From a beta proteobacterium L13 (GTDB lineage: Bacteria > Pseudomonadota > Gammaproteobacteria > Burkholderiales > Chromobacteriaceae): a stretch of 64,000 bases of DNA. The number at the start of each line of letters is the position of its first letter. Position 1 is the stretch's first letter. A program made the translations under genes and the position numbers. Below the pieces are notes generated by a model. That model had not been told where the DNA came from and ran no database searches. It saw only the letters and a list, made by a program, of their open reading frames with translations. Below are positions 50,111 to 58,864 of the stretch, piece after piece. The stretch is taken from positions 1 through 64,000 of the forward strand of contig AMYZ01000001.1 of assembly GCA_000335715.1 (NCBI GenBank), given 5' to 3'.

Positions 50111-51430
50111 TTATTTGGCCAGAATGCGTACGCGCCAGGCGTCGGCACGGGCTTTCAGGTCGGCTTCGTCCAGGGTGGTGAGCTGGCGTTCGCTCAGGAC
50201 CTTGCGGCCATTCACCCATACGTGGCTTACCTGCTCGCGGCCGGCGGCGTACACAATGTGGGAGATCGGGTCGAAGCTCGGGCTGGTTTCGATCTGCGCC
50301 AGGTCTACCGCGATCAGGTCGGCCTGCTTGCCCACGGTGACGCTACCAACCTTGTCGCCGATATGCAGCGCGTTGGCACCCTGCTGGGTGGCCATGCGGA
50401 TGGCGGTGGCGGCCGGTACCGCTACCGGGTTCAGCGTGCCCACCTTGGCCAGCAGCGCGCCCATGCGGGTTTCGCTCAGCATGTCCAGCTTGTTGTTGGA
50501 GGCGGCACCGTCGGTACCGATGCCTACGGTTACGCCGGCATCCAGCAGCTTTTGTACCGGGGCAATGCCGGAGGCCAGCTTCATGTTGCTGGTAGGGTTG
50601 TGGGCGATGGCCACACCGCGCTCGGCGCACAGGGCGATTTCTTCATCGTTCAGGTGCACCATGTGCGCGGCGATCAGGCGCGGGCTGAGCATGCCCAGCT
50701 TGTCCAGGCGTGCCAGCGGGCGCACACCGTGCTCGGCCACGCCGCCGTTTACCTCATCCTGCGTTTCGTGGATGTGGCAGTGGATCAGCATGTCGTGCTC
50801 GTCGGCCAGCGCCACCACCTTGCGGAAGGTGTCATCGGACACAGTGTACGGCGCGTGCGGGGCCAGGGTGAAGGTGATCAGCTCATTGCCTTTGTAGTTG
50901 GCCGCATCGGCCAGGCCTTTAGCAATGTAGTCGTCGGCGTTCTGGCCGTAAGCGGTAGGGAATTCCAGGATGGAACAGCCCACGAAGGTACGCATGCCCG
51001 CTTGCAGGCCGGCGCGCGCCATGGCGCCATGGAAGAAGTACATGTCGTTGATGGTGGTGGTGCCGCTGCGGAACATCTCGCCCATGGCCAAGAGCGCGCC
51101 GTCGAACACGAACTGCTCGCTGACGTGTTTGCCTTCGGCCGGCCAGATGTGGTTTTGCAGCCAGTCCATCAGTGCCTTGTCGTCGGCCATGCCGCGCAGC
51201 AAGGTCATGGCGCTGTGGCCGTGCAGGTTCACCAAACCTGGCATTAACACATGGTTATCCAGCATCACACGCTCGCCGGCATCTGCCGCGGCGATTTGCT
51301 CTGGCGACAGGATGGCGGCAATACGGCCATCCTTGATACCCACGGCGTGGTTTTCCAGCACCACACCATCTTGCTCCACGGTGATGATCCAGCGGGCGCA
51401 GAGCAATTGGTCGAAGCGGTTGTTTTCCAT
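50111..51430 (-). CDS. mtaD: 5-methylthioadenosine/S-adenosylhomocysteine deaminase (amidohydrolase)
   Basis: A 439-residue amidohydrolase with the metal-binding NLHGHSAMTLLRGMADD, HCHIHETQDEV and GTDGAASNNKLDM blocks, which match the TRZ/ATZ MtaD group. It deaminates S-adenosylhomocysteine and methylthioadenosine, relieving product inhibition of methyltransferases such as the adjacent ubiG. Substrate choice is inferred from family and context. Confidence 0.9.
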   Translation of the reverse strand: MENNRFDQLLCARWIITVEQDGVVLENHAVGIKDGRIAAILSPEQIAAADAGERVMLDNHVLMPGLVNLHGHSAMTLLRGMADDKALMDWLQNHIWPAEGKHVSEQFVFDGALLAMGEMFRSGTTTINDMYFFHGAMARAGLQAGMRTFVGCSILEFPTAYGQNADDYIAKGLADAANYKGNELITFTLAPHAPYTVSDDTFRKVVALADEHDMLIHCHIHETQDEVNGGVAEHGVRPLARLDKLGMLSPRLIAAHMVHLNDEEIALCAERGVAIAHNPTSNMKLASGIAPVQKLLDAGVTVGIGTDGAASNNKLDMLSETRMGALLAKVGTLNPVAVPAATAIRMATQQGANALHIGDKVGSVTVGKQADLIAVDLAQIETSPSFDPISHIVYAAGREQVSHVWVNGRKVLSERQLTTLDEADLKARADAWRVRILAK

Positions 51431-51610
51431 GTGTTATCTGCCTTTTATAGAGTTAGCCAGAGATTGTAGGCGGGCTGTTCTGCATTCGGCAACCGGCCAT
51501 CCCTGTGTATACTATGCATTCAGCGTCTTTGCACACTGCGCAAAGGCCGCTTATTCTGTGTAAATAACTGATAAAACCAGCGGCAAAATGCCCTGGCGGT
51601 AAACGACTCC
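51431..51610. other. Intergenic region between divergent mtaD and the GGDEF-EAL gene
   Basis: About 180 bp holding both divergent promoters. TATACTATGC near 51509 is a possible -10 element for the plus-strand gene. Nothing else is recognised. Confidence 0.3.
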
Positions 51611-54433
51611 ATGACCCAGAAGCCAGACAACCTCGATAGCTACCTGATCGGTTCTCGTTTGTCTTTGCGGCAGGTTTTCCTGATGGCGCTTGTGTTGGGC
51701 CTGCTGATTCCGGCAGTCATCATCACGGTGCTCAGCTACAACCTGCAGCGAGAACGCATGGAAAACCAGCTGGCCGTCGACCAGAAGCGCCTGCTGGACA
51801 TCGTTGCGCTAGGCATGCAGGAGCCGCTATGGAACCTGAGTAGACAAGCCGGTGCGCCATTGGTTTCGTCGGTGATGGACGACACCCGCGTGATTTCCAT
51901 CCGCGTGTCCGATACCCAATCCAATACCGTTTTCCTGTCTACCCTGCGTAGTGAGCGCCGCATCGGCAGCGTGGCGTTTGTGCAGAAGGACGTGGTTTAC
52001 CGTGGCGAGGCCATTGGCCAGGTCAGTATCGAGTTCGATACCGAGCACTTGGCAATCGACCAGCGCAACCAGCTGAAAAATCTTTTGATGATCGTGGTCG
52101 CCCAGCTGTTGCTGTCCGTGCTGCTGATCATGACTATTCTGCACTCGCGCTTTTTGCGCCCTATCCGCCAGCTGTCCGAGCAAGCCACACAGTTGGCCGC
52201 ACTCAAGCTGGACGCCCCGTTTCACTGGGGGCGGCAGGATGAAATCGGCACCGTGGGCAAGCATCTGGAGTGGATGCGCGCCGAACTCAAGCGCCTGATC
52301 GACGAGCTGAAGTCCAAAACCCTGGCGCTGGAAGCCGATATCGAACGCCGCCGCGAAGTGGAAGACGCGCTGCGCCGCTCGGAAAACAAATACCGCGAGC
52401 TGTTCTGGTCCAACCTGGACGGCATCGTGATCAGCTCGCTGGAAGGGCAGATCATTGACGCCAACCCGGCCTTTCTCAGCCTGCTGGGCTACAGCCTGGA
52501 CCAACTGAAGCTGCAAAACTTCTGGGGCCTGCTGGACCGCGAGAGCGAGCCGCAAGAACGCTACAACCTGGATCACAAGGTGATGCGCTTCGGCTTCTGC
52601 GACGAGTTCGAAGTGCAGTACATCAACCGCGTGGGCAACCCTATCCCGGTCAGCGTGAAAACCGTGGCCATGCGCGACGCCGCCGGCCGCATTACTGCCG
52701 TATGGCGCATGGTGCGCGACATCTCCGAGCGCCGCGCTGCCGAAGAGCGTATGCAGCTGGCCGCCAAGGTGTTCGAGAACACCGCCGAAGGCATCATGAT
52801 TACCGACGCCGACGTACAGATCCGCTCGGTGAACCGCGCCTTTACCGAGATTACCGGCTTTACCCAGGACGAAGTGCTGGGCCAGCGGCCAACCGTGCTG
52901 ACTTCTGGCCGCCACAGCAGCGACTTCTACGAAGCCATGTGGAAAGAGCTGCGCGAGGAAGGCTTCTGGCAGGGTGAAGTATGGAATCGCCGCAAAAATG
53001 GCGAGGTCTATCCGGAGTGGCTGGCCATCAACGTGGTGAAAAGCCCGGCTGGCGAGGTCACCCACTATGTCGCCATCTTCAGTGACCAGTCCGAGCGCAA
53101 GGCCGCCGACGAGCGCATCCAGTTCCTGGCTCACTTCGACGTGCTGACCGGCCTGCCCAACCGCGGCCACCTGCAAGACCGTGCGCTGCTGGCCATCCAG
53201 AACGCCGTGCGCGACAACGGCAAGCTGGCCATCCTGCTGCTGGATCTGGACCGCTTCAAGACCGTTAACGAATCGCTGGGCCACGCCGCTGGCGACATCC
53301 TGCTCAAAATGGCTTCCGAGCGTATCCGCAAGGTGCTGGGTACCGGCGAGGTAGTTGCACGCCAGGGCGGGGACGAATTCATTGTACTGCTGCCGCTGAT
53401 CAGCGATGCCGCCGTGGCGGCCCACGTGGCCGAGCGCATCCTGTCCGAGTTCGGCGTGCCGCTGGAGGTGTACAACCACACGCTGTCCATCAGCGGCAGT
53501 ATCGGTATCAGCATCTTCCCGGACGACGGGCGCGACTTTGACACCCTGGTGCGCAATGCCGATGCGGCGATGTACCACGCCAAATCCAGCGGCCGTAACA
53601 ACTACAAGTTCTACACCGCCGACCTGAACGCCCGCGCCCGCGAAATTCTGGCTATCGAGAGCCAGCTGCGCTACGCGGTGGAGCACAACGAGTTCATCCT
53701 GCATTACCAGCCGCAGGTCGACATTGCCAGCGGCAAGATCATCGGGGCCGAAGCACTGATCCGCTGGAACCACCCGTCGCTGGGCCTGCTGGGGCCGCTC
53801 CACTTCATCGACGTGGCCGAGGAGCGCGGCTTCATCGTGCAGATCGGCAACTGGGTGATTCGCGAAGCCTGCCGCCAGATTGCCGCCTGGCACGCTGCCG
53901 GCCTGCCGCTGATTACCGTGGGTGTGAACCTGTCGGCACTGCAGTTCCGCCACCAGGACCTGGTGCAGGTGCTGAGCAATGCGCTGGCGGCCTACCAGCT
54001 GCCGGGTAGCTGTCTGGACGTGGAGGTAACCGAAAGCGTGATCATGGACGACATGGACGCCACCATCCAGACCATTCGTGCCATTCAGTCCATGGGCATC
54101 CGCATGTCGATTGACGACTTCGGTACCGGCTACTCCAGCCTGTCTTACCTGAAGCGCTTCAAGGCCGACAAGCTCAAGATCGACCGCTCTTTTGTGCGCG
54201 ACATCCCGGACGACCAGGACGACACCGCCATTACCCGCGCCATCATCAATATGGCCAAGAACCTGAACATGCAGGTAGTGGCCGAAGGCGTGGAAACCAT
54301 CGAGCAATGGTCGTTCCTGGAAGAGCACGGTTGCGACCAGGTGCAAGGCTACCTGTTGGCCAAACCGATGGCAGCCGAGCTGGTAGAGCCACTGCTGCGC
54401 CAGGAAACCCTGCGCCCGCCGCAGCCGGTGTAG
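51611..54433 (+). CDS. Membrane PAS-PAS-GGDEF-EAL cyclic-di-GMP enzyme
   Basis: A 940-residue protein: a transmembrane helix at residues 20-42, a periplasmic sensor to about 155, a second helix (160-180), a HAMP-like linker, two PAS domains (about 255-375 and 380-505), a GGDEF domain with intact RQGGDEF (about 520-675), and an EAL domain (about 690-930) with GAEALIRWNHP, a conserved DDFGTGYSSL and DKLKIDRSF. Both the cyclase and the phosphodiesterase motif are intact, so the net activity cannot be predicted. It is a single gene with a terminator behind it. Confidence 0.93.
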   Translation: MTQKPDNLDSYLIGSRLSLRQVFLMALVLGLLIPAVIITVLSYNLQRERMENQLAVDQKRLLDIVALGMQEPLWNLSRQAGAPLVSSVMDDTRVISIRVSDTQSNTVFLSTLRSERRIGSVAFVQKDVVYRGEAIGQVSIEFDTEHLAIDQRNQLKNLLMIVVAQLLLSVLLIMTILHSRFLRPIRQLSEQATQLAALKLDAPFHWGRQDEIGTVGKHLEWMRAELKRLIDELKSKTLALEADIERRREVEDALRRSENKYRELFWSNLDGIVISSLEGQIIDANPAFLSLLGYSLDQLKLQNFWGLLDRESEPQERYNLDHKVMRFGFCDEFEVQYINRVGNPIPVSVKTVAMRDAAGRITAVWRMVRDISERRAAEERMQLAAKVFENTAEGIMITDADVQIRSVNRAFTEITGFTQDEVLGQRPTVLTSGRHSSDFYEAMWKELREEGFWQGEVWNRRKNGEVYPEWLAINVVKSPAGEVTHYVAIFSDQSERKAADERIQFLAHFDVLTGLPNRGHLQDRALLAIQNAVRDNGKLAILLLDLDRFKTVNESLGHAAGDILLKMASERIRKVLGTGEVVARQGGDEFIVLLPLISDAAVAAHVAERILSEFGVPLEVYNHTLSISGSIGISIFPDDGRDFDTLVRNADAAMYHAKSSGRNNYKFYTADLNARAREILAIESQLRYAVEHNEFILHYQPQVDIASGKIIGAEALIRWNHPSLGLLGPLHFIDVAEERGFIVQIGNWVIREACRQIAAWHAAGLPLITVGVNLSALQFRHQDLVQVLSNALAAYQLPGSCLDVEVTESVIMDDMDATIQTIRAIQSMGIRMSIDDFGTGYSSLSYLKRFKADKLKIDRSFVRDIPDDQDDTAITRAIINMAKNLNMQVVAEGVETIEQWSFLEEHGCDQVQGYLLAKPMAAELVEPLLRQETLRPPQPV

Positions 54434-54451
54434 CGCGCTGTGCGGCCAACT

Positions 54452-54474
54452 ACCCGGCCCCGGCCGGGTTTTTT
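54452..54474 (+). terminator. Rho-independent terminator after the GGDEF-EAL gene
   Basis: ACCCGGCC pairs with GGCCGGGT around a two-base centre, followed by TTTTT. A copy of the dispersed 10-mer (54441-54450) is directly upstream. Confidence 0.8.
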
Positions 54475-54591
54475 CATGCCGTAGCGCAGCCGTGTGGCCA
54501 CGTGGTGACACAAACCAGACAGTGGCAGATTTGATAGCGAGCCCTGTTCAAATTAGAATTCGAGCCATTAACCTAATTCGAGACCTGTTCA

Positions 54592-55908
54592 GTGAACGCA
54601 CCGACCTCTCTGCGCGACCTCCCGCAAGGCAAACTTTTCCGCCAGGGCGACGTTTTCGTCCTGTTTGGCGAGCTGTTCGGCCGTGGCTACGCCAACGGCC
54701 TGATCAACGAAGCCCGCGCAGCCGGCATGACCATCATCGGCCTGACCGTTGGCCGTCGTGAAGCCGACAACAGCCTGCGTCCGCTGAACGCCGAAGAGCT
54801 GGCCGAAGCCGAAGCCCGCATTGGTGGCAAGGTGATCAACGTGCCGCTGATGGCCGGTTTCGACCTGGACGCTCCTGCCGGCGAGCCTACCCCCACCGAG
54901 CTGCTATCGGTACTGACCCTGAAAAACTGGCAGGACGAAAAGCTGGACTGGGCGCAGATCGAACGCTGCCGCGAAGCCGGCGTCGCCCGCTTCAAGAACA
55001 GCGTAGCCGAAGTGATGGCCCAGCTGGAGCCGCTGGTGGCCGACGGCAGCAATGTATTCTTTGCCCACACCATGGCCGGCGGCATCCCGAAAGTGAAAGT
55101 GTTCCTGGCCATTGCCAACCGCATCTACAAAGGCCGTGGCGACCGCTTCATGTCGTCCCGTGCGCTGCTGGATAGCGACCTGGGCAAGCTGATCCTGATG
55201 AACTTCGACGAAGTCACCGCCAACACCTTCCAGTACCTGATCGACGGCAGCGCCGCGCTGCGCCAGCGCCTGGAAGCCAGCGGCGGCCAGGTACGCTACA
55301 CCGCCTACGGCTACCACGGCACCGAGATCCTGATCGACGGCCAGTACCAGTGGCAGACCTACACCAACTACACCCAGGGCGGCGCCAAAAAACGCCTGGA
55401 AGACCACGCGCGTGCTGCGTGGCAGCAGGGCGTGAAGGCCACCGTGTTCAACTGCCCGGAAATCCGCACCAACTCGTCCGACATCTTTGTGGGCGTGGAG
55501 CTGTCGCTGTTCCCGCTGCTCAAAGCCCTACGCCAGGAAGCGCCGGGCGAGTGGACCGAAGCGCAATGGGCCGCCTGCCACGCGCTGCTGCAAGACGGCT
55601 ACAGCATTGAAGACCTGCTGGCGCAGATCGAAGCCTACAACACCGACGCCACCATGCTGGCCTTCCGCGACTTTGCCGCCTGGCCCATGGACAACTCCCC
55701 GGCGCTGGCCGAGGTGATGATCGGCACCTCCGACGACATCACCAGCAAGCACAAAGAGCGCAGCGCACTGGTTACCGACCACCTCAGCGCCCTGGTGCTG
55801 GAAGGCACCGGCCCGCTGATGTTCGGCGAAGCGGCCAATCCTGCCGGCCCGGTGCTGTGGCTGAACCACGACGTGATCGCCAAACAGCTGGCCAAGCTGC
55901 ACGGCTAA
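54592..55908 (+). CDS. Possible FabMG-like enoyl-ACP reductase family protein
   Basis: A 438-residue soluble protein. The N-terminal FVLFGELFGRGYANGLINEA contains a GxxxGxG nucleotide-binding pattern, followed by GMTIIGLTVGRRE. Near residue 260, TYTNYTQGGAKKR gives a Tyr-x8-Lys spacing like that of FabV-type enoyl reductases. From memory this resembles proteins annotated as the FabMG family of triclosan-tolerant enoyl-ACP reductases, but I could not verify this. Start GTG 54592 with no strong ribosome binding site. It is a monocistronic gene with a strong terminator. Confidence 0.6.
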   Translation: MNAPTSLRDLPQGKLFRQGDVFVLFGELFGRGYANGLINEARAAGMTIIGLTVGRREADNSLRPLNAEELAEAEARIGGKVINVPLMAGFDLDAPAGEPTPTELLSVLTLKNWQDEKLDWAQIERCREAGVARFKNSVAEVMAQLEPLVADGSNVFFAHTMAGGIPKVKVFLAIANRIYKGRGDRFMSSRALLDSDLGKLILMNFDEVTANTFQYLIDGSAALRQRLEASGGQVRYTAYGYHGTEILIDGQYQWQTYTNYTQGGAKKRLEDHARAAWQQGVKATVFNCPEIRTNSSDIFVGVELSLFPLLKALRQEAPGEWTEAQWAACHALLQDGYSIEDLLAQIEAYNTDATMLAFRDFAAWPMDNSPALAEVMIGTSDDITSKHKERSALVTDHLSALVLEGTGPLMFGEAANPAGPVLWLNHDVIAKQLAKLHG

Positions 55909-55937
55909 GCGTTTGGTTGTTTGCCAGCAGGCAAAGC

Positions 55938-55967
55938 AAAACCCCGGTCCTGTGACCGGGGTTTTTT
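55938..55967 (+). terminator. Rho-independent terminator after the FabMG-like gene
   Basis: AAAACCCCGGTC pairs with GACCGGGGTTTT around CTGT, with the T run continuing to six. Confidence 0.93.
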
Positions 55968-56155
55968 CATGCGCGTACCGGGGGCGGCTGGCAGCGTTGC
56001 CATCAAACCTGCTGCTTATCGGCTAGCCAAGCCTGCTGCGCGTGCCAGAGCGCACCGCAGCGTGGGAAACGCCAACCATGCCCACCCCGCGCCAACCTTG
56101 CGGGCCGGATGGCGGGCCTGGCAGCGGCCGCGTGGCGCCCGTTGTGCAGCACGGT

Positions 56156-56662
56156 TCAGTGCAATAGCACGATAGCCGCCACGCCGGTAAAGCCCGTCAG
56201 CAGCGCAATACCCAGCAGCAACAGGCTGCGCAGCAATACGCCACGCGCCAGCGCCGGGTGCTCGCTTACTGCCGCCAGCGCCAACAACACAAAGCTCGCC
56301 GCCCACAGGTAATACGCGCCGTGCAGCCGCAGGCTGGGCAGCAGCGCCACCAGCGGCCGCATCAGCATCACGTTATGTACCGCCACCGCCAGCAACAGCA
56401 GCAGCGCGCCCAGGCCGCTAGTTGGCCGCAGTGGCTGCCGCTGGCGGCGAAGCTCGGCCAGCATCAGCCCGTTACTGAGCACCCCCAGCCATAGCCACGG
56501 CGAGCCTAGCAAAGTAACCGGCAGCCACGCCGCCAGCAGCAGCGTGCCACTGGCCAGTAGCTGGATACCCAGCAGCGTATCGCCGTGCGGCGAGATAGCC
56601 GCCGGCCACAGCAGGCTGGCCAGCCACAGGGCCAGCGCGGCCAAGCGAAGCGCTTGCGTCAT
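56156..56662 (-). CDS. Hypothetical polytopic membrane protein
   Basis: A 168-residue, Leu/Ala-rich protein with five probable transmembrane helices and few charged residues except a short basic loop (ELRRQRQPLRP). I do not recognise the family. The 247 bp between the FabMG-like gene and its stop hold the terminator at 55938 and otherwise only GC-rich sequence without a recognisable feature. A copy of the dispersed 10-mer lies within the gene (56421). Confidence 0.65.
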   Translation of the reverse strand: MTQALRLAALALWLASLLWPAAISPHGDTLLGIQLLASGTLLLAAWLPVTLLGSPWLWLGVLSNGLMLAELRRQRQPLRPTSGLGALLLLLAVAVHNVMLMRPLVALLPSLRLHGAYYLWAASFVLLALAAVSEHPALARGVLLRSLLLLGIALLTGFTGVAAIVLLH

Positions 56663-56674
56663 CGGTATGCACCG

Positions 56675-56914
56675 TCAAAGGAACGCCGACAGCCCGTAGC
56701 CCGGATAAGCTAACGGCGCATCCGGGGTTGATTGTCTTGGCACTCTCACTTGGTTATCTGACAGAATGCGGCCAACCTTGGGTATTTGGGTTCCCCGGAT
56801 GCGGCTGCGCCTTATCCGGGCTACTTGCTGCTCGCGGATGTCCATCGGCTTGGCACGCAGGACGTTTTCCATACCGCGCTGGACCTCAATCACGCGATTA
56901 TGGTCCTTAGCCAT
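56675..56914 (-). CDS. Hypothetical small ORF whose 3' part runs through a REP-like repeat
   Basis: After a good GGGGGAG ribosome binding site, the minus strand reads MAKDHNRVIEVQRGMENVLR and on for about 30 plausible residues, then enters the REP-like inverted repeat, so the C-terminal half is translated repeat. The start looks like a genuine gene that has been truncated or had its end replaced by the repeat. I cannot assign a function. Confidence 0.3.
   Translation of the reverse strand: MAKDHNRVIEVQRGMENVLRAKPMDIREQQVARIRRSRIRGTQIPKVGRILSDNQVRVPRQSTPDAPLAYPGYGLSAFL
56696..56824. repeat. Inverted pair of REP-like elements
   Basis: GTAGCCCGGATAAGC...GCGCATCCGGGG (56696-56727) and CCCCGGATGCGGC...CTTATCCGGGCTAC (56793-56824) are near-identical elements facing each other across 65 bp. 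Each is a palindrome-like hairpin of the REP type. The spacer contains one copy of the dispersed 10-mer (56767-56776). Confidence 0.75.
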
Positions 56915-56947
56915 CACTCCCCCTTCCAAGCCGGCGAACATCAAAGT

Positions 56948-57544
56948 TCAGGGGTGCTGCGCAGCTTTTTCGCACAGCGGCACCTGCAACGCAGGGCTAG
57001 GCGCAGTGGACAGCAGGGGAGCCTGAGCATCGGCCTGTTGTGTAGGAATATCCAGCGGTGGTGCTGCCTGCGACAATTTGGCAATCACGTCTAGGTTTGC
57101 AAGAACATACTCGTACCAAAAAACTCGCTTGTCGACGTAGTACTTGGTTACAAGCAAGATGACGCTAACCAAAAGAAAAAATAAGAGGACGTATAGCGGA
57201 GGCACCACACCTGTTGCCGTACCCACAAGGGTAAATAATGCGCTGCCTAGCGCATAAATTGAAATAAATGCTGTGCATAGCGTCGACCAAAATTTGAAAA
57301 CCGGCACTTTTGTTTTAATGAAACAGGACCAGTCTTCTGCCGCTCTCTTACACTCATCAGGGTTTGTTCCGAGGGCTTGCGCCAATTCGTTCCTGAAGTT
57401 ATTAGTTGAATCTGCGTAATTCTTGAATTGCTCCTTGAGCTTTTTCTCGTCGGAGGACATTTCTCTGAATATACCAAGTATGCCGTGATGTCTCATTGAG
57501 TGATCTTTGGCGTATTTTGTTGTTAATAGCTTTTCAATTGACAT
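56948..57544 (-). CDS. Unknown protein with two central transmembrane helices
   Basis: A 198-residue protein: charged N-terminal part (residues 1-80), two adjacent hydrophobic helices (FISIYALGSALFTLVG, PLYVLLFFLLVSVILLV; about residues 88-130), a short amphipathic region and an Ala/Pro-rich tail. The layout resembles SLATT-type two-helix effectors, but no motif proves it. Base composition is clearly AT-richer than the neighbouring core genes, suggesting transfer. It follows the YaaC-like gene on the same strand by 92 bp. Confidence 0.6.
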   Translation of the reverse strand: MSIEKLLTTKYAKDHSMRHHGILGIFREMSSDEKKLKEQFKNYADSTNNFRNELAQALGTNPDECKRAAEDWSCFIKTKVPVFKFWSTLCTAFISIYALGSALFTLVGTATGVVPPLYVLLFFLLVSVILLVTKYYVDKRVFWYEYVLANLDVIAKLSQAAPPLDIPTQQADAQAPLLSTAPSPALQVPLCEKAAQHP

Positions 57545-57636
57545 AAATTTTCCTGTTAATGCAGATGATGGGTGGTATGTGACATGGTAATAACCAGCCT
57601 GCGAGGTTTTTTGCGCAGGTCCGGTTGATTGCCGGG

Positions 57637-58776
57637 TTATACGATCGGGGCATGCGCAATTTCCCTACCTGCAAACTCACTGGCCAACAGGTAGATGAAC
57701 TGCTGCGGAATGTTTGAAATTACCTCCTGAATGTGGCTTCCATGCTTTCCTTTAAGGACTCCCTCAAACAGGTGTGGTCGATATCTAGTGATCGAGCCGA
57801 AGTAGTAGAAGCATGCATAAATGGAAAGCATTTGCTCCATTAGGTTGGGCTTGTCAGCCACAGGACATAGGTAGAGGTAGTTCTTTCGATATGGAGGAAT
57901 CTTCATTGCAGTAGTCCATATCATTGGGCGTACCTGTGCGACTAGATCGACTATCTTATCTGCAGCCCTTCCCGTATAGACAAGGGGTGTAATTTGCTCA
58001 AACTTTAGCAACTCGCGGCCATCGATGATTTCAGTTGAAGTTACTTGCCTGAACGCTGAATCAAGCCCTGATTCGGTAAGAAGTTTCTTTCTCGTTATTC
58101 CGAAGCGCGACAGGTCATCTGCAAAGATATTGATGACAAGCCAAATAGACTTCGAAGCCTCATCGTGAAGGTAGTCAATCCTTGTGATCTCAACGAAGCG
58201 TTCAATCGAATCTGCTGCCTCACACCATACCCTATGACCTTGTAGAAGTTGAGGAAGCAGCCTTTGGAGATCAAACACTTTTCCAGCAGAAGGGAATTTT
58301 TTACCCACAAGCGCTTCTTGAAAATCATCGAAAACATTGACATCAGATAGCTTTGAGCGGTATGCCTTCAAGAACGAGTCGGTAAACTCGACACCTCCTG
58401 GATGAATACCCTCTTGTAAGCCATGCTGGGCTCGTAAGTACTCAACTTTTAGCCCCTTCTGAAGAACAAAGGCTTTCGCTAGATTTAAGAAGCAGTAGTA
58501 AATTAACAGTGGTTTCGCTGTCACCAATGTCGACGAGGCTGCAGATCGGAAGAAATCTTCCGCTTGCGCCAGAAACGCAATTGCTTGATCCCTAGAAGTA
58601 CCGCTCAGTGAATCTTCGACGCTTTGTCTTATTATTCCCCACGGGTTCGTTGAGAAAATTCGCGATTGCAATCCATATCGGCGAGTCTTTCTGACTACAG
58701 GATGGAATGAAAAAGGTATAGGACGCCCTTTGACAGTTAACACTGTGCCGACTCTAGCTGCTGCGATGCGGGTCAT
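57637..58776 (-). CDS. YaaC-like protein
   Basis: A 379-residue soluble protein. QAIAFLAQAEDFFRSA followed by AKPLLIYYCFLNLAKAFVL, and the EYLRAQHGLQEG segment, match the YaaC-like family, whose function is unsettled and which often turns up in accessory or defence regions. The sequence is AT-richer than the surrounding core genes. It starts 25 nt from a 10-bp-stem palindrome (58801-58824), which may regulate it, and is divergent from the integrase remnant. Confidence 0.65.
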   Translation of the reverse strand: MTRIAAARVGTVLTVKGRPIPFSFHPVVRKTRRYGLQSRIFSTNPWGIIRQSVEDSLSGTSRDQAIAFLAQAEDFFRSAASSTLVTAKPLLIYYCFLNLAKAFVLQKGLKVEYLRAQHGLQEGIHPGGVEFTDSFLKAYRSKLSDVNVFDDFQEALVGKKFPSAGKVFDLQRLLPQLLQGHRVWCEAADSIERFVEITRIDYLHDEASKSIWLVINIFADDLSRFGITRKKLLTESGLDSAFRQVTSTEIIDGRELLKFEQITPLVYTGRAADKIVDLVAQVRPMIWTTAMKIPPYRKNYLYLCPVADKPNLMEQMLSIYACFYYFGSITRYRPHLFEGVLKGKHGSHIQEVISNIPQQFIYLLASEFAGREIAHAPIV

Positions 58777-58800
58777 TGGATGCTTACCGTATAACGTGAG

Positions 58801-58824
58801 ATATACACCTTTGCAGGTGTATAT
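58801..58824. promoter_or_regulatory. Inverted repeat upstream of the YaaC-like gene
   Basis: ATATACACCT and AGGTGTATAT form a perfect 10-bp inverted repeat around TTGC, 25-48 nt ahead of the YaaC-like start codon. AT-rich and lacking a T run, it looks like an operator rather than a terminator. Confidence 0.5.
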
Positions 58825-58864
58825 TGGGTTTGTCTGTGTGTATAACTGAGCATGGTATGCGCAT

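Noticed and set aside
57588-57642. attC-like site after the YaaC-like gene
   Set aside because: On the minus strand ATAACC...GGTTAT flanks an inner CCTGCG/CGCAGG stem, but the two halves are very asymmetric (15 versus 2 nt), and the ends do not fit RYYYAAC and GTTRRRY. Not convincing as a recombination site.
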